Part shown: positions 44,756 through 52,847 of the stretch, piece after piece
How positions within the stretch are numbered: position 1 is the first letter of the stretch
Layout: every line of letters starts with the position of its first letter
DNA from: an uncultured Lactobacillus sp.
GTDB taxonomy: Bacteria > Bacillota > Bacilli > Lactobacillales > Lactobacillaceae
Length of the DNA: 64,000 nucleotides
Direction of reading: 5' to 3'
NCBI GenBank assembly: GCA_937874185.1
Contig: CALNAK010000022.1
Span: 434,001 to 498,000 of the forward strand
Notes under the pieces: generated by a model
What the model was told of the DNA's origin: nothing
Databases searched by the model: none
What the model saw: only the letters and a program-made list of their open reading frames with translations
Position numbers and translations under genes: made by a program

Positions 44756-45886
44756 ATCTTTTTAAAAATACCAATTAAAATTGAAGAAAATCGAAAAGTC
44801 ATCCATGTCGACATGGATGCTTTTTTCGCATCTGTGGAAGAAAGAGAACATCCGGAATACAAGAAAAAGTGTTTGATTGTTGCTCAGGATCCACGAAAGC
44901 ATAATCATCATGGAGTTGTTACCACAGCAAATTACAACGCGCGTAAATACGGTGCCCACTCAGCCATGCCAGCACAACAAGCAGTTGATTTGATTCCAAA
45001 AGATAAATTAGTTATTTCACCACCAAACTTTGAATTGTATCGTCAAGTTTCCCAACAGATTCATGATATTTTTGGTGATGTGACCGATAATTACCAATCA
45101 GTTGCACTTGATGAAGCTTATCTTGATGTGACTAAGAATAAATTGGGTGAAACTAATACGATTAAAATTGCTAATTACATTCAACAAAGAATCGTCAAAG
45201 AAACACGTTTAACTTGTTCAGTTGGAATTTCCTATAATAAGTTTTTGGCTAAAATGGCTTCTGATTATCGCAAGCCTTTTGGGAGAACGATTATTTTGGG
45301 ACAATACGCTGAAGAATTTCTCAAACCGATTCCAATCGAAAAATTTAATGGGATTGGTAAGGCAATGCAGCAGAAGCTACATGACATGGATATTTATACC
45401 GGCGGAGATTTACAAAAAATGGATCAAGATGTTTTTTTGAAAAACTTTGGTAAAATGGGATATATCATGTACAAGCGTGTTCACGGAATTGATGATTCAT
45501 TAGTTGATGGACATCGAACGCGTAAATCAATTGGTCGTGAAAGAACTTATAATCGTAATTTAGTTACAGATGAACAAATTACTAAAGAATTAGATATGTT
45601 AGCCGAAATGGTTAGCCAAGATTTAAAGAAACAGCGTCAACATGGCAAAACAGTTGTCCTCAAATTAAGAAACTCAGACTTTGAAACAATTACGAAAAGG
45701 ATGAGTTTTCAAGATTATGTCCAAACAAAAAGCGAAATATATCGTGTTGCGAAGGATATTTATGATAAATTAAAGGTAACTGATCAAAAAATCCGATTGC
45801 TGGGGATAACCATTACCAATCTGGATCCATTATCTTATGAAGAGGTTTCTTTGAATTTGTCTTATAAGGAGGACAATTATGAATAG
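44756..45886 (+). CDS. dinB: DNA polymerase IV (irregular 5' end)
   Basis: Y-family translesion polymerase. Conserved text includes RKVIHVDMDAFFASVEER, SVALDEAYLDVT and CSVGISYNKFLAK. The first ATG in frame (44813) would lose the catalytic Asp of the HVD motif, so the gene must start earlier. In frame, only ATC at 44756 has suitable spacing from aaaggcggtg. Alternatively, TTG at 44749 starts MFHLFK and a one-base change in the T5A5 run (about 44759-44768) shifts the frame. Coordinates assume the ATC start. It overlaps nrnA by 8 nt. Confidence 0.88.
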   Translation: MFLKIPIKIEENRKVIHVDMDAFFASVEEREHPEYKKKCLIVAQDPRKHNHHGVVTTANYNARKYGAHSAMPAQQAVDLIPKDKLVISPPNFELYRQVSQQIHDIFGDVTDNYQSVALDEAYLDVTKNKLGETNTIKIANYIQQRIVKETRLTCSVGISYNKFLAKMASDYRKPFGRTIILGQYAEEFLKPIPIEKFNGIGKAMQQKLHDMDIYTGGDLQKMDQDVFLKNFGKMGYIMYKRVHGIDDSLVDGHRTRKSIGRERTYNRNLVTDEQITKELDMLAEMVSQDLKKQRQHGKTVVLKLRNSDFETITKRMSFQDYVQTKSEIYRVAKDIYDKLKVTDQKIRLLGITITNLDPLSYEEVSLNLSYKEDNYE

Positions 45887-46835
45887 CTTTGCCGAAATAA
45901 TTGCAACAATAAAAAAATATGATAAGATTATTATTCTACGTCATCAAAATCCTGATCCTGATGCATTAGGATCTCAAGCTGGTTTAGCAACTACAATTCG
46001 CCAAACATTTCCAAACAAAAAAGTTTTAATTGGTGGTAACAATACTGAAGGTCTCAAGTGGCTCTCAACAGTTCAAGAAGTAACTGATGAAGACTATAAA
46101 GATGCACTTGTTATTGTGACTGATACTGCTAATCAACCTAGAATTGACGATCAACGTTTTGATGATGGAGCGTTCTTAATCAAGATTGACCACCATCCAA
46201 ATGATGATGCTTATGGAGATCAACTTTTTGTAAATATTGATGCGAGTTCATGTTCTGAAATAATTGCTGATTTGATTGATAGTAGTGATGAACTACAATT
46301 GACTAAAGAAGTAGCTTACTACCTATATGCTGGTATTGTTGGTGATACAGGAAGATTCTTGTATCCTGCAACTACGGAACATACAATGTGTGTTGCTGGT
46401 AAGTTTATTGCTTTAGGCGTTGATACAGCAGCAATTAACAACAAGATGAATGAAGTAACTTTGAAGCAAGCTAAGTTACAAGGCTTCATATATGACATTC
46501 TCCAAATTGATGAATCTGGTGCTGCATTAGCTGTTATTGACTTAGACTTAATGAAGAAGCTAGGTCTTACACAAGAACAAGCTAATTCAGTTGTATCAAC
46601 TCCAGGTCGTTTGATGGAAGTACGTTCATGGATGGAAGCTGTTCAAAAGGATGACGGAACATTTAGAATGCATATCCGTTCTCAAGGTCCAGTTATCAAT
46701 GAAATGGCCAAGGAACATGATGGTGGGGGACACCCATTAGCAAGTGGTGCCACAGCAAAAGATCTCGATGAAGTTAAACAAATGTTTGAAGAATTAAAAG
46801 ATATTGTTAACCAATATAACCAGAAGGGTGAATAG
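45879..46835 (+). CDS. nrnA: DHH-family bifunctional oligoribonuclease/PAP phosphatase (NrnA-like)
   Basis: Degrades nanoRNA and 3',5'-bisphosphates (pAp). The 318-aa protein has RHQNPDPDALGSQAGL (about 20-35), VTDTANQPRID, the DHH motif KIDHHPNDD, GDTGRF and the C-terminal DHHA1 motif GGGHPLASGAT. aaggag precedes the ATG at a good distance, within the dinB end. The next gene starts right after its stop. Confidence 0.94.
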   Translation: MNSFAEIIATIKKYDKIIILRHQNPDPDALGSQAGLATTIRQTFPNKKVLIGGNNTEGLKWLSTVQEVTDEDYKDALVIVTDTANQPRIDDQRFDDGAFLIKIDHHPNDDAYGDQLFVNIDASSCSEIIADLIDSSDELQLTKEVAYYLYAGIVGDTGRFLYPATTEHTMCVAGKFIALGVDTAAINNKMNEVTLKQAKLQGFIYDILQIDESGAALAVIDLDLMKKLGLTQEQANSVVSTPGRLMEVRSWMEAVQKDDGTFRMHIRSQGPVINEMAKEHDGGGHPLASGATAKDLDEVKQMFEELKDIVNQYNQKGE

Positions 46836-48182
46836 ATGACTAAATTTTCACAATACAACTTTAATGATGCAATCAATAAATCATTAAAAGAAATAAATTT
46901 CGATGAACCAACTCCAGTACAAGAGGCAGTAATTTCTTTGGTCAACAAGAAAAAAGATATTATTGTTCAATCAGAAACTGGTTCCGGTAAAACTCATGCG
47001 TTCTTATTACCAGCCATGAACGCTTTGACACCAAAACAAGAAGTTCAACTCTTGATTGTTACACCAAGTAGAGAACTTGCTTACCAAATTTACGAGGATA
47101 CACAGGCTCTTTTGAAGAACTATTCTGACGAATATCATGCCTTTATTTTCGTTGGTGGTGCCGATCGTGACCGTCAAAAGAGAAAGCTTGATGCTCACCA
47201 ACCACAAATTGCTATCGGTACTCCTGGTAGAGTTTGGGATTTGATCAAGGAAAACGATTTGCACATTGAAAACGTTCAAAGATACGTTGTCGATGAAGCC
47301 GATATGACTTTGGACATGGGATTCTTGAAAGATGTTGATAGCATCACTAACAAGTTGCCAGATGACCGTGAAATGATGGTCTTCTCAGCTACACTCCCAC
47401 AAAAGCTAGAACCATTCTTGAACAAGTATATGCACGGTCCTAAGCGTGTTGAAATTGATAGTGGCACAGTTATCCCTAAGAACGTTGATAATTGGCTTAT
47501 GTTCACTCATGGACGTGATAAGAAGGAATTTATCTATCAATTGATGACAATTGGTGAACCTTACATGGTTTTGGTTTTCGCTAATACTAAAAAGTCTGTT
47601 GATAGCATTTATTACTACTTACGTGAAAAGGGTCTTAAAGTTGCCAGAATTCATGGTGGTTTAACTCCTAGAGAACGTAAACGTACTATGAAACAAGTTG
47701 AAAACTTGGAATATCAATTTGTTATCGCAACTGATTTGGCTGCTCGTGGTATTGATATTAAGGGTGTTTCTCATGTTATCAATGCTGAGATCCCAGTTGA
47801 CTTGGACTTCTTGATTCACCGTATTGGTAGAACTGGTCGTAACAAGATGTCTGGTACAGCCATTACTTTGTATGAACCAGGTGAAGAACACAAGGTTGAT
47901 GAGATTGAACACATGGGTATCAAGTTTGATCCTAAAGATATCAAGAATGGTGAAATTGTTGAAGCCAAAGAACGTGATCGTCGTGTTCACCGTAAAGCTA
48001 GTCAAGAAAAGCTTGATACTAAGCTAGTTGGTTTCGTTAAGAAACAAAAGAACAAGAGAAAACCTGGTTACAAGAACAAGATTAAGAAGGCTATCTCTGA
48101 CGAACGTCGTCAACAAAAGAAGATTGAAGTTAGACAAAGCAGAAGAGCCGAAAGAAACGCCAGAAGAGACAAAAATAAATAG
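46836..48182 (+). CDS. cshB: DEAD-box RNA helicase (CshB-like)
   Basis: ATP-dependent RNA helicase for ribosome assembly and RNA turnover, often cold-linked. The 448-aa protein has the Q motif TPVQEAV, SETGSGKTH, TPSRELAYQ, VDEADMTLDMGF, SAT, ATDLAARGIDI and HRIGRTGR, with a Lys/Arg-rich tail of about 60 residues for RNA contact. It abuts nrnA. Assignment to CshB rather than another paralogue rests on the position beside nrnA and the basic tail. Confidence 0.93.
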   Translation: MTKFSQYNFNDAINKSLKEINFDEPTPVQEAVISLVNKKKDIIVQSETGSGKTHAFLLPAMNALTPKQEVQLLIVTPSRELAYQIYEDTQALLKNYSDEYHAFIFVGGADRDRQKRKLDAHQPQIAIGTPGRVWDLIKENDLHIENVQRYVVDEADMTLDMGFLKDVDSITNKLPDDREMMVFSATLPQKLEPFLNKYMHGPKRVEIDSGTVIPKNVDNWLMFTHGRDKKEFIYQLMTIGEPYMVLVFANTKKSVDSIYYYLREKGLKVARIHGGLTPRERKRTMKQVENLEYQFVIATDLAARGIDIKGVSHVINAEIPVDLDFLIHRIGRTGRNKMSGTAITLYEPGEEHKVDEIEHMGIKFDPKDIKNGEIVEAKERDRRVHRKASQEKLDTKLVGFVKKQKNKRKPGYKNKIKKAISDERRQQKKIEVRQSRRAERNARRDKNK

Positions 48183-48198
48183 CCGAATTCTTTTATTA

Positions 48199-48227
48199 TT
48201 GACAATTTTTGTCTTGGTGGTTAATAT
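48199..48227 (+). promoter_or_regulatory. promoter of the alaS T-box transcript
   Basis: A consensus -35 ttgaca (48199-48204) and a -10-like taatat (48222-48227) are separated by 17 nt, with the T-box leader starting just downstream. Confidence 0.65.
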
Positions 48228-48233
48228 TTTATT

Positions 48234-48418
48234 GGATATATCTTTTTTGGAGTATTTTAAGAGAAGGCTAGTTGGTGTGAACGCCTAAATATTCTAAGAT
48301 AAAGATGCTGCCAAATTAAATTATATAAATAATTGTTGAGAGGCTAACGAAAATCGTTGCAAACAAGGTGGTACCGCGCATGGGCGTCCTTGGAGTTGCA
48401 GCGATTTTTCGTTTTTAG
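48234..48418 (+). promoter_or_regulatory. T-box leader controlling alaS
   Basis: Contains the invariant T-box sequence aaggtggtaccgcg (about 48366-48379). A stem I formed by gagtattt/aaatattc around a distal hairpin ends with gatgctgcc, where gct or gcc can serve as an alanine specifier codon. A terminator stem pairs aacgaaaatcg(t)tgcaa with ttgca(g)cgatttttcgtt and is followed by T's. Uncharged tRNA-Ala would favour the antiterminator and read-through. Confidence 0.92.
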
Positions 48419-48432
48419 GGGAGACAAACTAG

Positions 48433-51069
48433 ATGAAAAATTTATCAAGTGCTGAAATAAGAAAGATGTTTTTAGACTTTTTCCAATCAAAAGGTCACAT
48501 GATTGAACCCAGTGCATCACTAGTTCCACATGATGATCCAACTTTGTTGTGGATTAATTCTGGTGTTGCTACATTGAAGAAATACTTTGATGGTTCTGTT
48601 GTACCAAACAACCCTCGTATCACTAATGCTCAAAAGTGTATTAGAACAAATGATATTGAAAACGTTGGTAAGACAGCTCGTCACCAAACTTTCTTTGAAA
48701 TGTTGGGTAACTTCTCAGTTGGGGATTACTTTAAAGCTGAAGTTATTCCTTGGGCCTTTGAATTCTTAACAAGTCCTGAATGGATTGGTATGGATAAAGA
48801 TAATTTGTATATCACAACTTATCCTAAAGATACTGAAACTCAAAAACTATGGGCTGAAGTTGGAATTTTGCCAGATCATATTTTAAAGAATGAAGATAAT
48901 TTCTGGGATATCGGTGAAGGTCCATGTGGTCCCGATTCAGAAATCTTCTATGACCGTGGTCAATCATTCAACAATCTTTCAGAAGATGACCCTGAGAACT
49001 ATCCTGGTGGCGAAAACGAACGTTACCTTGAAGTTTGGAACATTGTTTTCTCTGAATTGAATCATTTACCAAATGGTCAATACGTTGAACAACCACATAA
49101 AAACATTGATACGGGTATGGGACTAGAACGTCTTGTATCTATTATTCAAGGAACAAAAACTAACTTTGAAACTGATTTATTCATGCCATTGATCGAAGAT
49201 GTTGGTCAATTGTGTGGTAAGAAGTATGGCGAAAACGCTGAAGATGATATTTCATTCAAGATTATTGCTGACCATGCTAGAACTGTTTCATTTGCTATCG
49301 GTGATGGTGCATTACCTTCAAATGAAGGTCGTGGCTACGTTATCAGAAGACTTATCAGACGTGCTGTTTTGAATGGTAAGAAACTTGGCGTTAACGGACC
49401 ATTCCTTTACAGATTGGTTCCGATTGTTGGTTCAATTATGGAAAGTTACTATCCAGAAGTTCAACAACAACAAGACTTTATTGCTAAGACTATCGAACAA
49501 GAAGAGAAACGTTTCTCAGAAACCTTGGATGCTGGTTTGGCATTATTGAACGGTGTTATTGCTGATCTTCGTAAGAAGAATGAAACTGTTATTGATGGAG
49601 CTAATGCCTTCAAGCTATATGATACATATGGTTTCCCAATGGAATTAACTCGTGAATATGCTAATGATGAAGGCCTTTCAGTTGATGAAGCTGGATTCAA
49701 GCAAAATATGGAAGAACAAAAACAACGTGCACGTGATGCTCGTGGTAATCTTCAATCAATGGGTATGCAGGATGAAACTTTGATGGAAATCAAGACACCT
49801 AGTGAATTCGTTGGTTATGATCACAATGAAACTCAAAGTACTCTTAAAGATATCGTTGCTAACGATAAAGAAGTTAAGACTATTTCTGAAGGTCAAGCAC
49901 AATTGATTTTTGACACAACTCCTTTCTATGCTGAAATGGGTGGTCAAGTTGCCGATGTTGGTAATATCTATGACCTTAAAGGTAACCAAGTTGCCGAAGT
50001 TGTTGACGTTCAACATGCACCAAATGGTCAAAATATTCATTTAGTTAATGTAATGTCAGAAATTTCAGTTGATGATGAATATAAATTGGAGATTGATGGT
50101 GAATTCCGTGAAAAGGTTCGTCACAATCACACTGCTACTCACTTGTTGGATCAAGCTTTACGTGACGTTGTTAGTGCTAGAACTCACCAAGCCGGTTCAT
50201 TAGTTGAACCAGGTTACTTACGTTTTGACTTCAACAGTAATGCAGCATTGACTGCTGACCAAATCAGTCAACTAGAAAAAATTGTTAATGAAAAAATTTG
50301 GGATGCTATCCCTGTTAAAACAGAAGTATTACCAATTGAAGAAGCTAAGAAGAAGAAGGGTGCTATTGCTCTATTTAGCGAAAAGTATGGCGACAAGGTT
50401 CGTGTTGTTGAAGTCGATGACTATTCAACAGAATTCTGTGGTGGTACACATGCCCGTAATACTTCCGAATTAGGCTTGTTCAAGATTACTTCAGAATCAG
50501 CTATTGGCTCTGGTACAAGAAGAATTGAAGCCGTAACTGGTGAAGAAGCTTTCGAATACTTCAATGAACAATTATTAGCTTTACAAGAAACTGCTAAGAA
50601 TATGAAAGTTAATCAATTAAAGGATGTTCCTGAAAGAGCTGCTCAAATGGTTGAAGAGATCAAAGCTCTTAAACGTGATAATCAAAACTTGAAGACACAA
50701 CTTACAAGTCAAAAATCTGCTGAAGTCTTTGATAATGTAGAAGACATCAATGGATTCAAAGTTATTGCTAATGTAATTCCTGCCGATATGGCTACACTAA
50801 GACAACTTGCCGATAACTGGAAAAATGATGCTAAGTCAGACATTCTAGTATTGGGTGCTAGTGCTGACCAAAAGGCTAGTCTAGTCGTTGCAGTTGATAA
50901 GGCTGCTCAAGACAAAGGTGTTAAGGCCGGAGATTTGATTAAGAAAATATCTAAAGAGATTCAAGGTGGCGGTGGTGGCCGTCCTGATATGGCCCAAGCT
51001 GGTGGTAAAAATCCCGCTGGTTTAACAAATGCGTTACAAATGGCTAAAGATATTATTAAATCTTATTAA
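48433..51069 (+). CDS. alaS: alanyl-tRNA synthetase
   Basis: Charges tRNA-Ala; class II synthetase with editing. The 878-aa protein has the N-terminal catalytic core (SSAEIRKMFLDFFQSKGH, then NDIENVGKTARHQTFFEMLGNFSVGDYFK). The editing domain has HTATH near residue 566 and CGGTH near 668, and a Gly-rich C-terminal DHHA1-like end (GGGGGRPDMAQAGG) follows. Expression depends on the T-box leader. The order alaS-ireB-ruvX-yrzB is conserved in Firmicutes. Confidence 0.98.
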   Translation: MKNLSSAEIRKMFLDFFQSKGHMIEPSASLVPHDDPTLLWINSGVATLKKYFDGSVVPNNPRITNAQKCIRTNDIENVGKTARHQTFFEMLGNFSVGDYFKAEVIPWAFEFLTSPEWIGMDKDNLYITTYPKDTETQKLWAEVGILPDHILKNEDNFWDIGEGPCGPDSEIFYDRGQSFNNLSEDDPENYPGGENERYLEVWNIVFSELNHLPNGQYVEQPHKNIDTGMGLERLVSIIQGTKTNFETDLFMPLIEDVGQLCGKKYGENAEDDISFKIIADHARTVSFAIGDGALPSNEGRGYVIRRLIRRAVLNGKKLGVNGPFLYRLVPIVGSIMESYYPEVQQQQDFIAKTIEQEEKRFSETLDAGLALLNGVIADLRKKNETVIDGANAFKLYDTYGFPMELTREYANDEGLSVDEAGFKQNMEEQKQRARDARGNLQSMGMQDETLMEIKTPSEFVGYDHNETQSTLKDIVANDKEVKTISEGQAQLIFDTTPFYAEMGGQVADVGNIYDLKGNQVAEVVDVQHAPNGQNIHLVNVMSEISVDDEYKLEIDGEFREKVRHNHTATHLLDQALRDVVSARTHQAGSLVEPGYLRFDFNSNAALTADQISQLEKIVNEKIWDAIPVKTEVLPIEEAKKKKGAIALFSEKYGDKVRVVEVDDYSTEFCGGTHARNTSELGLFKITSESAIGSGTRRIEAVTGEEAFEYFNEQLLALQETAKNMKVNQLKDVPERAAQMVEEIKALKRDNQNLKTQLTSQKSAEVFDNVEDINGFKVIANVIPADMATLRQLADNWKNDAKSDILVLGASADQKASLVVAVDKAAQDKGVKAGDLIKKISKEIQGGGGGRPDMAQAGGKNPAGLTNALQMAKDIIKSY

Positions 51070-51131
51070 AGTGGGCTATAATTGTACTGAAGTATTCTAG
51101 TCACTTAAATTTTGTTATATGGAGGTTTGCC

Positions 51132-51389
51132 ATGAGTTCACTTGATAAAACAATGAGTTTTGACTTTAATGAGAATAAAGGCAAAGATGTTAAAGAAACA
51201 CTACAAAGTGTTTATCAATCACTAGAAGAAAAAGGATACAATCCAATTAACCAAATCGTTGGATACTTACTTTCTGGCGATCCAGCTTATATTCCACGTC
51301 ATAATGATGCCCGTAATTTAATTTTGAAACATGAAAGAGACGAGATAATTGAAGAACTAGTTAAGAGTTATCTCAATCAAGGTAAATAA
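51132..51389 (+). CDS. ireB: IreB family regulatory phosphoprotein
   Basis: Small (85 aa) helical protein of the IreB/YrzL (DUF965) family. In enterococci it is phosphorylated by the PASTA kinase IreK and affects cephalosporin tolerance. Threonines in the N-terminal DKTMSFDF segment match the known phosphorylated region. A perfect tggaggt site precedes the ATG. Its stop is adjacent to the ruvX start. Confidence 0.94.
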   Translation: MSSLDKTMSFDFNENKGKDVKETLQSVYQSLEEKGYNPINQIVGYLLSGDPAYIPRHNDARNLILKHERDEIIEELVKSYLNQGK

Positions 51390-51824
51390 ATGCGATTATT
51401 AGGTTTAGATGTTGGTTCTAGAACTGTCGGTGTTTCCGTCAGTGATTTATTGGGTTGGACAGCTCAAGGTGTGGAAATTATTCGTATCAATGAGGATAAA
51501 GACGATTTTGGCTTAGATAGATTAGGCGAGATCATCAAAGAAAAACAAGCCACTGGTGTAGTCCTTGGTTTGCCCAAAAATATGAATAACACTGAAGGCC
51601 CTAGAGCTGAAAAGTCCCGAGAATATGCCAAAATGGTCGAAGACAGGTTTAATTTGCCCACAGATTTGATTGATGAGCGATTAACAACAGTTCAAGCTGA
51701 AAGAATGCTAGTTGATGAAGCTAATGTCTCTCGTAAGAAACGTAAGAAAGTAATCGATAAAATTGCCGCAGAGATGATTTTACAAAATTATCTTGATGCA
51801 AAAGGCAAACTAACACGAAATTAG
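51390..51824 (+). CDS. ruvX: Holliday junction resolvase-like RuvX (YqgF)
   Basis: RNase H-fold protein linked to pre-16S rRNA 5'-end processing and formerly called a Holliday junction resolvase. The 144-aa protein has GLDVGSRTVGVSVSD at the start, GLPKNMNNTEGPRAE in the middle and DERLTTVQAE toward the end, carrying the acidic active-site residues. It begins directly after the ireB stop. Confidence 0.95.
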   Translation: MRLLGLDVGSRTVGVSVSDLLGWTAQGVEIIRINEDKDDFGLDRLGEIIKEKQATGVVLGLPKNMNNTEGPRAEKSREYAKMVEDRFNLPTDLIDERLTTVQAERMLVDEANVSRKKRKKVIDKIAAEMILQNYLDAKGKLTRN

Positions 51825-51833
51825 GTGAATAAT

Positions 51834-52133
51834 ATGAGTGAAGAACAACCATCAAAAGATTTAGACGAAGTTATTTTAAGTGATGACCAAGGTAATGAAG
51901 AGGTCTACAAGATTCTCTTTACATTCGATTCAGATGATTATGATAAGTCATATGTCTTCTTATATCCTAAGAGTTCAGAAGACTCTGATGAAATTGAAAT
52001 CCAAGCATTTTCATTTACACCAGACGAAAACGGAGACGTTGATGCCGGAGAATTAGATCCAATTGACGATCCCGAAGAATGGGATATGGTTCAAGAAGTA
52101 TTGAACACATTCACAAGTGACGAAGACGAATAA
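51834..52133 (+). CDS. yrzB: YrzB family protein (DUF1292)
   Basis: Acidic 99-aa protein of the DUF1292 family, function unknown, always found after ruvX in Firmicutes. It has a central VYKILFTFDSDDYDKSYVFLYP pattern and a very acidic end. The ATG at 51834 follows taggtga; a GTG nine bases earlier belongs to the ribosome site. A terminator-like hairpin follows. Confidence 0.92.
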   Translation: MSEEQPSKDLDEVILSDDQGNEEVYKILFTFDSDDYDKSYVFLYPKSSEDSDEIEIQAFSFTPDENGDVDAGELDPIDDPEEWDMVQEVLNTFTSDEDE

Positions 52134-52146
52134 TAATAAAACAACT

Positions 52147-52175
52147 AACGATTGGCTTACGCCAATCGTTTGATG
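52147..52175 (+). terminator. terminator-like hairpin after yrzB
   Basis: The perfect 10-bp stem aacgattggc/gccaatcgtt with a 4-nt loop is followed by a weak T-rich stretch. Confidence 0.65.
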
Positions 52176-52243
52176 TTTTACTAGTCTTAATGTGAAAATG
52201 ATTTACAAATACGCTTTTAGCATGATTGATGTAAGGGGAAATA

Positions 52244-52786
52244 ATGTTTAGTCTGTTACTTATTTTACTTTTGATTTATGGTTTTTATATTGGTGCTCGC
52301 CGTGGTCTTGTCATGGAGGCATTTTATGCAGTTGGATATGCACTATTCTTTTGTTTGGCATGGGTATCTTTTAATACACTTGGACCAAAATTTGAAATGA
52401 TTGTGCCTTATCCTTCAGCTAGTTTAGGCAGTGAATTTGCCTTTTTCTCAACAAAAGTTGGTATGAAACTAGACGATGCATTTTACCGTGCCTTTGCTTT
52501 CATATTCGTTTGTTTCGTTGGTTGGATAATTGTTCGTTTCGTTGGTCTTTATTTTAAGAGACTAACTTATTTTCCAATGTACAATGATGTGAATGTTTTG
52601 AGCGGGGGACTAGTTGGTCTTGTTGTGACTTATGTGACAATTTTTATGTTGTTATTGATGATTGCAATGATTCCAGTTCCTGGTATTCAACATGCACTAC
52701 GACACTCGTTCGTAGCTTCCGCAATGATTAAGAGTACTCCGATTTTAACGGAGACAATTAGTCATCTTTGGATTGGAGCTATGTAA
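52244..52786 (+). CDS. cvpA: CvpA family membrane protein
   Basis: Integral membrane protein of the CvpA (colicin V production) family with about four to five hydrophobic segments, 180 aa, with the family's early GFYIGARRGLVMEAFYAVGY motif. Its role is poorly defined, with links to envelope homeostasis and purine metabolism in other species. It is located before mutS2, the usual place in Bacillus and lactobacilli. A good aagggga ribosome site precedes the ATG. Confidence 0.92.
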   Translation: MFSLLLILLLIYGFYIGARRGLVMEAFYAVGYALFFCLAWVSFNTLGPKFEMIVPYPSASLGSEFAFFSTKVGMKLDDAFYRAFAFIFVCFVGWIIVRFVGLYFKRLTYFPMYNDVNVLSGGLVGLVVTYVTIFMLLLMIAMIPVPGIQHALRHSFVASAMIKSTPILTETISHLWIGAM

Positions 52787-52791
52787 CACTT

Positions 52792-52822
52792 AGGCTGAGA
52801 CAATTTGTTTCAGCCTTGTTTT
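52792..52822 (+). terminator. terminator after cvpA
   Basis: The stem aggctgaga/tttcagcct (one mismatch) is followed by a T-rich tail. Confidence 0.7.
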
Positions 52823-52847
52823 ATATATATAGAAACGGGAGAGGTAT

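Noticed and set aside
48028..48288. Alternative-frame ORF with a hydrophobic end, running from the helicase tail into the alaS leader
   Set aside because: Its first half is an out-of-frame reading of the basic helicase tail and its hydrophobic end covers the promoter and T-box stem I; no ribosome site is present.
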